Below are positions 57,105-64,000 of a stretch of DNA of 64,000 bases, piece by piece. The notes below the pieces were generated by a model. It did no database searches, had not been told where the DNA came from, and saw nothing but the letters and a program-made list of their open reading frames with translations. The DNA lies in contig NZ_JH976537.1 of NCBI RefSeq assembly GCF_000309385.1, forward strand, positions 1,904,029-1,968,028. Reading direction: 5' to 3'. The DNA comes from Nodosilinea nodulosa PCC 7104 (GTDB taxonomy: Bacteria; Cyanobacteriota; Cyanobacteriia; Phormidesmidales; Phormidesmidaceae). Positions within the stretch are counted from its first letter, which is position 1. Every line of letters begins with the position of its first letter. The position numbers and the translations under genes are program-made.

Positions 57105-59480
57105 GTGACCGCCGCCGTGTCTTTAAATTCTCAAACCTATTTAGGCCACAACCAGGAAGCCTACCAGGAGCTGCGCCTGGCTCTTCAACTAAATCTGCGG
57201 CGGCAGCTGCTGATTGCGGTGTGCGACGATGCGGCCCTGCAAGCACAGCTGGCCCAGCGATTGGAGGCCCACTTCAGTCCCCTGCCCGCCACGGTACCCC
57301 TGGCCCCGGAGGTGCGGGCGCGGCAGTTTACCCTGGTGACGCTGCGGCTGGGGGGCGATCGCCCCGATCTGGTCCGCGAAGTGCTGCTGTGGCTGAAGCA
57401 GCAGCGGCGGCTCCAGGGCAGTTTACCCACCGCGCCGGTCTTTCAAATTGTCGGTATCGAGCAGCTCACGCGCCAGTCACCCACGGTGCAGAATCGGTTT
57501 CTGGCTTCACTAATTCGGGTGGATGCGCTACTGACCCAGCTCGACTGTCGGCTGGTGGTGTGGGTGCCGCGCCCCTGGCTGGGCAAAATTCGCCAGTCGG
57601 TGCCGGGGTTTTGGCGATCGCGCAGCGGTCTATTTGAGTTCGTGGGTGAACCCAACCCCCACGCCCCAGCCCCGGCTAAGCCCAATGCCGCCCCCACGGG
57701 CAAAAGCCCAGCTGGCGAAGGCCCCGGCCTGTGGCGGGTGCTGCGCGATGACCTCGCCACCTTTGAGCAGCCCGAACCGCAGCCCGAACCGCCTAGCGCA
57801 GAGCACCCTTCGCCCGCTGACCCCGAAAAATCTGCAAAAGAGGCGGCTTCCCCCACTGCCAACCTCTCGGATCTGCTGGCCACGGCGGCGGCCAAAGTGC
57901 TCCCCCCGCAGGAATCGGCCTCGCGCTACGCTGGCCTACAGCAAGAGGGTCCAGGGCAGGGGACATTCTCAAGGGTTGTTATGCCGCCGACAGAGGCCAC
58001 TGCCGCTGAGACTCTGGCGGCGCTACAGCGGCCAGCACCAGTCCCGCCTTCGATCGCCGCTCTGGCCACAGATGCCCTGGCCCCAGCTGTACCTTCACCG
58101 GAGCTGGGGTCGGCCTCGACGGCGGCTGAGCCGGGGCCTCGCTGGCCTGAGCCGGATCTGCAGCTGCCCCCCGACCTGGCCCAAGATACTGAAATAGCTA
58201 ATCTATGGCGCTATATTCAGGGTTTGGTGGCCCAACAGGCCGGGCCGCTGACGCTGGCGCGCGCCTACCTGGCCCTGGGCCAGCTGGGGCGCGATCGCAT
58301 GGCGGTCGATACCCCCGCCGCTGGGGTGCTGGGCTTTGCTACGGCGGTGTACGATCGCGCGATCGTCAGTTTGCCCGAGGGCAGCACCGACTGGTGTGAC
58401 GCTCTCAACGATCTGGCCAGCCTCTACTGGCTCCAGGGCCAGCAGGAGGAGACCACCGATCCTGCCCCCTGGCTGCGGCACAGCGTGAGCACCTACAAAA
58501 AAGCGCTCAAGGGCAGTCAAGGAAGCATTCCCGCCGACACCCTGGGGCGCATCTACGGCAACCTGGGCACGGTTTACGGGCTGCTGGCCAACCTGGAAGA
58601 TCCCGTGCCCTGTTTAGAGCAGGCGGCCGTGGCCTACCAGCACGCATTGGATTACAGTCCAGCGGCACGATCGCCCATCGACTACGCCAACCTGCAAAAT
58701 AGCCTGGGAGCCATCCACTGGCGGCTGGCCCAGTACGATCGCCCCGGGCACCACCTGCCCCTGGCCATTGCCGCCTATGGCGAGGCCCTGGCCCACCGCA
58801 CCGCTCAAGAGGCTCCGCTAGAGTACGCGATGATTCAGAACAACCTGGGCATCGCCTACTGGAGCCTGTCGCAGCAGCAGCAGCCGGTGTTTCTGCTCGA
58901 ACGGGCGATCGCCGCCTACCAGGCCGCGCTCCAGTACCGCACTGTCGCCACCACGCCAGCGGGCTGCGCGGCCACCGCCAACAACCTGGGCACCGCCCAC
59001 TGGGACCTGGCTCAACAGCCAGCGCTAGCAGGCAGGGGGCAACGTTCCGCCCAGGAGGGCGAGGGTCAACGTCCCGCCCAGGAGGGCGATCGCCGTCTCA
59101 TCAACCTACAGCAGGCCGTCGCCGCCTACGAAACCGCCCTCGCCGCCGCTGAAACCGCCCTGCAAGAATCGCCTTCACAGGCCCTGGGATTTGATCTGTG
59201 GGCCACCTGCCACAGCGCTGGCGTTGTCCACGACCAGCTGGCCCAGGCTCTGTCCGAGGCTCAACTCGAAGACCGTCAGCGCCATCTGGATGCGGCCCTC
59301 GGCTACTATCTGCTGGCCTACCAGGGGTGGCACGACAGCCCCCGGCAGATGGACGTGCTGATCACCGCCCTGGTCTACAACGCCCACCTCACCTTTGAGA
59401 TATTCGGTATTCCCGGTCAGCAAGCGGTGCTCTCTAAGCTGCCGGGCGAGCTGCTGCCCCAGGTGTTGCGGCGGCTTTAG
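57105..59480 (+). CDS. TPR-repeat protein, unknown
   Basis: A 791-residue protein with a helical N-terminal part (LGHNQEAYQELRLALQLNL) and a P-loop-like but motif-poor domain to about residue 190, a Pro/Ala/Glu-rich disordered linker (about 185-340), and C-terminal tetratricopeptide repeats (about 370-780) with the pattern LYWLQGQQEET and NLGTVYGLLANLEDP. Similar proteins are frequent in cyanobacteria and unnamed. A 27-base direct duplication at about 59036-59089 inserts GQRSAQEGEGQRPAQEGD between repeats. The start is GTG 57105, as no better ATG is available. Confidence 0.78.
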   Translation: MTAAVSLNSQTYLGHNQEAYQELRLALQLNLRRQLLIAVCDDAALQAQLAQRLEAHFSPLPATVPLAPEVRARQFTLVTLRLGGDRPDLVREVLLWLKQQRRLQGSLPTAPVFQIVGIEQLTRQSPTVQNRFLASLIRVDALLTQLDCRLVVWVPRPWLGKIRQSVPGFWRSRSGLFEFVGEPNPHAPAPAKPNAAPTGKSPAGEGPGLWRVLRDDLATFEQPEPQPEPPSAEHPSPADPEKSAKEAASPTANLSDLLATAAAKVLPPQESASRYAGLQQEGPGQGTFSRVVMPPTEATAAETLAALQRPAPVPPSIAALATDALAPAVPSPELGSASTAAEPGPRWPEPDLQLPPDLAQDTEIANLWRYIQGLVAQQAGPLTLARAYLALGQLGRDRMAVDTPAAGVLGFATAVYDRAIVSLPEGSTDWCDALNDLASLYWLQGQQEETTDPAPWLRHSVSTYKKALKGSQGSIPADTLGRIYGNLGTVYGLLANLEDPVPCLEQAAVAYQHALDYSPAARSPIDYANLQNSLGAIHWRLAQYDRPGHHLPLAIAAYGEALAHRTAQEAPLEYAMIQNNLGIAYWSLSQQQQPVFLLERAIAAYQAALQYRTVATTPAGCAATANNLGTAHWDLAQQPALAGRGQRSAQEGEGQRPAQEGDRRLINLQQAVAAYETALAAAETALQESPSQALGFDLWATCHSAGVVHDQLAQALSEAQLEDRQRHLDAALGYYLLAYQGWHDSPRQMDVLITALVYNAHLTFEIFGIPGQQAVLSKLPGELLPQVLRRL

Positions 59481-59481
59481 G

Positions 59482-59600
59482 GGTAGGAGCATGGGGGCGT
59501 GGGAGCGTGGGGACGTGGGAGCGTGGATGAGGGGGTGCGTAGGAGCGTGGGGGGGTAAGGAGTGTGGATGGGGGGGGCGTAGGAGCGTGGGGGGGCGTGG
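59482..59600 (+). repeat. G-rich octamer tandem repeat downstream of the TPR gene
   Basis: About twelve degenerate octamers of the form GTGGGAGC/GTRGGAGC follow the TPR stop codon. It is the longest of the four G-rich arrays in the window. The remaining sequence to the hemJ start contains no gene I can support. Confidence 0.8.
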
Positions 59601-59755
59601 CTTTGGAGTCGTCAATCCAAAATCTAAAATCCAAAATCGTTAAGAACCATCGCGCCAGCCTTCTCAAGGGCAAACCCTTGCATAACAATGGAGGGCGTAC
59701 TTAACGGTTTGCAATATCCCGCCAGGGCGCTGCTCTCGCTGGCAAAAGGAAGACT

Positions 59756-60346
59756 ATGGCCTACTACTGGTTCAAAGCGTTTCACATTATTGGGGTGGTG
59801 GTGTGGTTCGCCGGGTTGTTTTACCTGGTGCGTCTGTTTATCTACCACGTGGAGGCCGAGGCTGAGCCAGAACCTGCCCATAGCATTCTCAAGAAGCAGT
59901 ACACCCTCATGGAAAAGCGCCTCTACCGGATTATCACGACCCCCGGCATGGTGGTGACGGTGGCCATGGCGGTGGGGCTGCTGGTGCTGATGCCCGAGTA
60001 CCTCAAAGATGGCTGGATGCACATTAAGCTGGGCCTGGTGGCCGTGCTGCTGGCCTACCATTTCTACTGCGGGCGGCTGATGCGCCAGCTGCACCGGGGC
60101 GAGTGTAAATGGTCGAGCCAGCAGCTGCGAGCGCTGAATGAGGCCCCCACGCTGCTGCTGGTGGCGATCGTGATGCTGGTGATTTTTAAGAACAATTTTC
60201 CCACTGGGGCTACCACCTGGCTAATGGTGGGGCTGGTGGTGTTTATGGCGGCTACGATACAGCTTTACGCCCGCAAGCGTCGGCTTGACAAAGAAAGAGA
60301 AATCCTGGACACCCCCGCAGAGCCTCAAATTCTGCCAAATTCCTGA
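59756..60346 (+). CDS. hemJ: Protoporphyrinogen IX oxidase HemJ
   Basis: A 196-residue membrane protein that oxidises protoporphyrinogen IX to protoporphyrin IX, the form of this enzyme used by most cyanobacteria. Four to five membrane helices fit. The conserved His/Arg region MAYYWFKAFHIIGVVVWFAG and the later LGLVAVLLAYHFYCGRLM match the family. The length is normal. It is the first gene of a possible unit with the following membrane protein, after a 93-base gap. Confidence 0.92.
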   Translation: MAYYWFKAFHIIGVVVWFAGLFYLVRLFIYHVEAEAEPEPAHSILKKQYTLMEKRLYRIITTPGMVVTVAMAVGLLVLMPEYLKDGWMHIKLGLVAVLLAYHFYCGRLMRQLHRGECKWSSQQLRALNEAPTLLLVAIVMLVIFKNNFPTGATTWLMVGLVVFMAATIQLYARKRRLDKEREILDTPAEPQILPNS

Positions 60347-60439
60347 TGGTGTCTGTCGGCCCCAGCCAGCCCGGTAACGTTTGGCCAACACACTAAAATC
60401 AGGGGAATCAATCAGGGGAGAGCCCAACAGTGGAGACCA

Positions 60440-61105
60440 ATGAGCAGATGGGAGCGCTGGCTGTTACCAGGTATATTGGCCACGGTTGGAGTGCCGTTTC
60501 TAATTGCTGGGGGGGTGATTCGGGTCATGGTGCCCCAAACGATCGCCAGCCATGCCAGTGAGGTAGCGCGCCTGCGAGTCGCCACCGCCGACACGCTCAA
60601 TGAGCAGGGTGCTCGGGTGCTGCTGGAGGGCTGGGTGAGCGATCGCACCTCCACCAGCGATCGCTCGCCCCTGGTAGCCTACAACCAATACCATCGGGTG
60701 CGCCGCGACGGGGAATGGGAGTGGGACAAGGTGCGCAGCTACACACCCACCCTGTGGGTGTATGTTCCGGGAGGGGAGGTCGAAATCGCGGCTGGCTACA
60801 CCCTGCGCTCTACGCCTTCGTTGGTAGAGGCAGGCAGCGATGAGCGCTACGAAGGATTTCAGGTAGAGGATCCGGTTTTAGTGCTGGGCACCCTCGCTGC
60901 CGCAGGCGCTCCACCCGTGGTGGGCGAGGCCGAGATTGGGTTTGAAACCAAGCAGGCCTATCTGGCATCTCTAGATCGCGATCGGTCAACGGCCCGCTGG
61001 CTGGGCCTGCTGTTTCTGGTCTTGGGCAACCTGCTGACCCTGGGGGCGGCGGGGGCGGCCTATCTAATTTGGCGCGGTCGCATCAATCTCTTCGCCGATC
61101 CTTGA
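60440..61105 (+). CDS. Two-helix membrane protein, possibly GIDE-like
   Basis: A 221-residue protein with one N-terminal and one C-terminal hydrophobic segment (LLPGILATVGVPFLIAGGV and GLLFLVLGNLLTLGAAGAAY) around a soluble domain of about 120 residues. The central ARVLLEGWVSDRTS and LVAYNQYHRVRR parts recall the GIDE domain of MULAN-like proteins, but this is uncertain. It could be periplasmic or lumenal between the helices. The function is unknown. Confidence 0.6.
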   Translation: MSRWERWLLPGILATVGVPFLIAGGVIRVMVPQTIASHASEVARLRVATADTLNEQGARVLLEGWVSDRTSTSDRSPLVAYNQYHRVRRDGEWEWDKVRSYTPTLWVYVPGGEVEIAAGYTLRSTPSLVEAGSDERYEGFQVEDPVLVLGTLAAAGAPPVVGEAEIGFETKQAYLASLDRDRSTARWLGLLFLVLGNLLTLGAAGAAYLIWRGRINLFADP

Positions 61106-61394
61106 ACCCGCCTTTAGGTGCAGGGCGTGGCTGAGACCACCGCAGGAAAACTACACCGAATTTCGATCGCCCCAATCCCAGGCAAATGTCGTCCCAGGCC
61201 CCACCTCCTGAGAGCATTCGGCCCCCCGATTCGCAGGGGGAATAGGCCTAGATCGGGGATAAAAAGTAGCGATCGCTACTTCCCACCAAACCCCAGGCCG
61301 TAGGAGTTGCCCCTGCGGGGAAAAGTGGGTATTCTCAGGCCCAAGGCGTTGGAGCAAACGCTCAGGCGGCGAGAGCAATGGGCCTGGGCGTGGT

Positions 61395-62192
61395 TTGGTC
61401 GCACTGCAAACGTGGGTGCAAGTTTTGAACAAGTTGAACACTGCTGGTGACTACCAGCATCCTCTCGGCCTAACGGCTCAGGTGTTTTTAGCCTATGCCG
61501 CCGAAGACTGCCCTCGTTTTGAGGGGGATGGTCAAGCCCTGCCAGGGCAGGGCAATGCCGCTACCGTAAATGCCCTGCGCCAGCTTCTGACCACCGCCCA
61601 AATACCGTGCTGGGAATTTCCGCGACCCTGGCCCAGCGCCGTCGATCCTGAGGCGGCTATGTCGCGCGCGACCGAGGGCTGCGACAACTACTTGCTGGTG
61701 CTGTCCCCCCACTGCCTGGCCGACGCGCTTTGCTTGCAGGGGCTGCTGTTTGCCCTCAGCCTGAACAAGCGCATTGTGCCAGTGCTGGCCGAGGCCGTAC
61801 CGATGGCCCACCTGCCCGAGCCGCTGCAAACCCTCGCGGCCATAGACCTGCGCACTGCGGTACCGCCGCTGAAGCAAACCAGTGCGGGCCGCCAGATCCT
61901 GAAAACGCTGCGCCACGAGGCGAGCTACCACCGCGCCCACACGCAGCTGCTGGTCAAAGCCTTGCAGTGGGAGCGCCAGCTGCGCGATCCAACCCTGCTC
62001 CTGCGGGGAAACGAGCTGGCCGACTATCAGCGCTGGGTGGTGAGGGCAAGCGGGCGATCGCGCCACCAGTTCATCTATCTGCAAGTCCTGTACGTAGCCG
62101 AGAGTGCTCGCCAGTGGAGCAATCGGCAGGGGAACAACGGCAGCGATTTTGTCCCCCAGGGCATCGGCTGGCTCAAGCACTGGGTCGAGTAG
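61395..62192 (+). CDS. TIR-like domain protein with C-terminal linker domain
   Basis: A 265-residue protein. Residues about 28-150 look like a TIR fold: AQVFLAYAAEDC (strand A), VNALRQLLTTAQIPCWEF (helix A and strand B), a CDNYLLVLSPHCLADALCLQG block and KRIVPVLAEAVP. From about 185, the region THTQLLVKALQWERQLR-like (HTQLLVKALQWERQLRDPTL) and LLLRGNELADYQRWV matches the connector usually found after TIR in cyanobacterial TIR-WD40 proteins, but no WD40 or STAND part follows. At the place of the usual catalytic Glu in CxxE the sequence is CLQG. The TTG start at 61395 is uncertain. Confidence 0.72.
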   Translation: MVALQTWVQVLNKLNTAGDYQHPLGLTAQVFLAYAAEDCPRFEGDGQALPGQGNAATVNALRQLLTTAQIPCWEFPRPWPSAVDPEAAMSRATEGCDNYLLVLSPHCLADALCLQGLLFALSLNKRIVPVLAEAVPMAHLPEPLQTLAAIDLRTAVPPLKQTSAGRQILKTLRHEASYHRAHTQLLVKALQWERQLRDPTLLLRGNELADYQRWVVRASGRSRHQFIYLQVLYVAESARQWSNRQGNNGSDFVPQGIGWLKHWVE

Positions 62193-62219
62193 CTGACTCA
62201 GCTCGCGGTCAACTCGCTT

Positions 62220-63002
62220 TCAGCTCGACGCGCTGGTGTAAAACCGCAGGGCAAAGCGCCAGATCCGATTCGCCATCAGCATCAGCGCTGCCGCCAGCAG
62301 GGCCGAGGCCAGCAGCCACCACCGCCCGCCCTGGCTCAGCATGGCCTGGGCGGGCACCGTGGTGAGAAAGGCCACCGGCACCACAAAGGTAAAAAACACC
62401 CGATAGGCCACGGGGTAAGCCGCGATCGGAAACCGCCCCGCCTCCAGCAGCCCCCGCAGCACCTCGGTGACGTTATAGATTTTGACAAACCAAATGCTGG
62501 TGGCCCCCAGCATAAACCACAGGCTGTAGAGGGTGACGGCCCCAAAGATTAGCGGCAGCAAGGCCAGCGCGTAATCGGCCCAGCCCAGACCCAGGCGGCT
62601 GCCGCCGTAGCCAATCATCACCAAACCAAACAGCACGTCGGGCAAACCCCAGGGCGAAATAATCCGGGTAGACAGCCAGAACTGAGAGCTAATGGGCTTG
62701 AGCAGCACAAAGTCGAGGGTGCCCTCCTGCACCTGGGTGACGATTTTGTTCAGGTTGGGAATCAGCACTGTGGCCGAAAACCCTTGCAGCACGGTAAACA
62801 GGCCCAGCACCAGCAGGGCCGCTTCCCAGCTCCAGCCCTCGAATTCGTAGCCGGTGCGGTAGAACAGCGATAGGCCAAACAAGCTGCCCGCCAGCCCTCC
62901 CAGACTGATCAGGGCGGTGACGATAAAGTTGAGGCGGTATTCGAGTTCGGCGGCGATCGCCGTGCTCCAAAACAGCCCCAGTACCTTCAAGTAGCGCTTC
63001 AT
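62220..63002 (-). CDS. ABC-2 family permease (second of pair)
   Basis: A 260-residue membrane protein of the DUF990/ABC-2 class, from ATG 63002 (MKRYLKVLGLFWSTAIAAEL). About six hydrophobic segments are present, with the conserved loop KIVTQVQEGTLDFVLLKPIS near residue 90. It overlaps the preceding permease gene (TAATG), so both are translated from one mRNA. They are probably the two halves of an ABC exporter; the ATPase gene is not in the window. Confidence 0.85.
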   Translation of the reverse strand: MKRYLKVLGLFWSTAIAAELEYRLNFIVTALISLGGLAGSLFGLSLFYRTGYEFEGWSWEAALLVLGLFTVLQGFSATVLIPNLNKIVTQVQEGTLDFVLLKPISSQFWLSTRIISPWGLPDVLFGLVMIGYGGSRLGLGWADYALALLPLIFGAVTLYSLWFMLGATSIWFVKIYNVTEVLRGLLEAGRFPIAAYPVAYRVFFTFVVPVAFLTTVPAQAMLSQGGRWWLLASALLAAALMLMANRIWRFALRFYTSASS

Positions 63003-63790
63003 TAAGCACCCATCCCCGAATATTGCTTCAGCCCCCGCCGCCACAGCCAGCGGTTGAGTCCCCAAAACAGCGCTGACCACACCATCATCGCCATGAATCC
63101 CTGGGCCACGTTCTGGGGCCGGTTAATCAGCAAACTGGCCGGAAAATAAATCAGGTAGGGAAAGGGCGTCCACAGCACTACCTCGCGCACCGCATCGGGG
63201 AACAGGGATAGCGGAGCCACCATGCCCGACAAAAAGGTGTAGAGCAAAAACCAGAACTGCTCCAGGGCGCTGGCTCGCTCCGTCCAAAAGGCGGCCAGGG
63301 CAAAAGTGTACTGCATCAAAAACCGCAGGCAAAAGGCCAGCACGATCGCCAGCAGCCCCAGCACCAGGTTGTCGAAGCGGGGCAGCCAGGCGGCGTAGGG
63401 GTAGAGCAGCAAAAACAGCCCCACCAGCAAAACGGCAAAGGGCAGCCGGGCAAACCGCTCGGAGACATGGCTAAAAAAGTGCCGCCAGGCCGGGTCGATG
63501 GGTTGCAGCAGGTAGGGCGACAGCTTGCCCTCCACCACCTCGCGCTCAAACTCCCAGATCACCCAGACCACGGTGAACTGGCGGACCAGAAACACCGCCA
63601 GGAAATACTGCACCAGCTCGGTGGGGGTCAGATCAAAGCGATCGCTCTGGGCCGCCTCCACCCACAGCCCCATCAGAATCAGCGGAAAGGTGCCAGAGAG
63701 CACCCAAAACACCAGTTCGGCCCGGTACTCCACCATGTAGGCGTAGTACACCGACAGCATGACGCGGGCAATTTTAAGAGCCTTCTGCAC
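63002..63790 (-). CDS. ABC-2 family permease (first of pair)
   Basis: A 262-residue permease with six predicted helices. The start is MQKALKIARVMLSVYYAYMV; the conserved EREVVEGKLSPYLLQPIDPA loop near residue 85 parallels the second permease. The two proteins are related in layout and presumably form a heterodimer. The gene precedes its partner with a 1-base stop/start overlap. The substrate is unknown. Confidence 0.85.
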   Translation of the reverse strand: MQKALKIARVMLSVYYAYMVEYRAELVFWVLSGTFPLILMGLWVEAAQSDRFDLTPTELVQYFLAVFLVRQFTVVWVIWEFEREVVEGKLSPYLLQPIDPAWRHFFSHVSERFARLPFAVLLVGLFLLLYPYAAWLPRFDNLVLGLLAIVLAFCLRFLMQYTFALAAFWTERASALEQFWFLLYTFLSGMVAPLSLFPDAVREVVLWTPFPYLIYFPASLLINRPQNVAQGFMAMMVWSALFWGLNRWLWRRGLKQYSGMGA

Positions 63791-63869
63791 CGTAAACCTC
63801 TTGGGCGTTCAGCCCTTATCCTACCAAGGTGCAACTCTGCTGCTAGAGCAGGGAGATATCAGGTTCAGG

Positions 63870-64000
63870 TCAGCGGCTAGGCGGAGCCAAGATCAATTCC
63901 AGGGCGCGGCGAACGTAATCTTGCCAGGTCTCAGCGGCCGGCGGAAAGATAGTGGCGTAGAGCATGATGCCGCTCATGGCATCGAAGACTAAGCCGGGAT
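63870..64000 (-). CDS. TetR-family regulator, C-terminal end (cut by window)
   Basis: The minus strand reads a 42-codon C-terminus: GLVFDAMSGIMLYATIFPPA, then AAETWQDYVRRALELILAPP, stopping at 63870. Amphipathic helices of this sort end many TetR-type regulators. The rest lies outside the window. The call is a weak pattern judgement. Confidence 0.5.
   Translation of the reverse strand, partial: PGLVFDAMSGIMLYATIFPPAAETWQDYVRRALELILAPPSR

Overview
The window is chromosomal DNA of a cyanobacterium. It carries apcD (a phycobilisome core protein), heme A synthesis genes, GUN4- and HemJ-type tetrapyrrole genes, cyanobacteria-only lipoprotein families, and many copies of the HIP1 octamer GCGATCGC. 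The high GC content, Uma2 genes, LRR-ROC-COR gene, TIR protein and G-rich short tandem repeats suggest a filamentous, Leptolyngbya/Nodosilinea-like lineage; that placement is inference.

Layout. 1-432: 3' end of an AT-rich IS630 transposase gene with a likely programmed -1 frameshift. 691-7722: Ca2+-type P-ATPase, DUF3153 lipoprotein, LapA-like protein, ScpA and an NDP-sugar pyrophosphorylase. 7852-7901: a perfect 50-bp palindrome centred on HIP1. 8087-11391: BMP-type binding protein and two permeases of a nucleoside-like ABC importer with no ATPase gene. 11398-18082: housekeeping and unknown genes (SWIM, SDR, PrxQ, Nudix, alpha/beta hydrolase). 18702-20850: ctaA-ctaB for heme A.

20888-26320 is an accessory island. 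Read on the minus strand it holds an antitoxin-like gene with a decapitated PIN toxin, an LRR-ROC-COR (LRRK-like) gene broken by exactly two in-frame stop codons, and two translationally coupled genes (DUF6883 and DUF4926-plus-helical domain). The GTPase and the last protein share the same HQHGSGDNVAGD motif. Upstream lie a relic of a second LRR-ROC gene 5' end and an IS110 element. This is the best candidate for an undescribed sensor/effector system.

26811-36820: ABC-2 exporter, a GUN4-like protein, a TetR-RND efflux operon and a class II HDAC-like deacetylase. 37068-46945: gyrA, VOC protein, Uma2, a PolB-like exonuclease, CbiX with a His-rich tail, a zinc-ribbon ion channel, FtsE and hemL. 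47019-56191: apcD, then a proteostasis block: J-protein, a 960-residue DnaK with a FUS-like QQDYG tail, a papain-like protease with an acidic tail, and a canonical DnaK. 56496-64000: a TPR protein, HemJ, a TIR-like protein lacking the usual glutamate, a pair of ABC-2 permeases and the end of a TetR gene.

A recurring theme is tetrapyrrole metabolism (hemL, hemJ, ctaA, ctaB, cbiX, GUN4-like, apcD), although these genes are scattered rather than in one operon. Degenerate G-rich 8-9 bp tandem repeats occupy at least four intergenic gaps, one of them inside the ABC importer operon.
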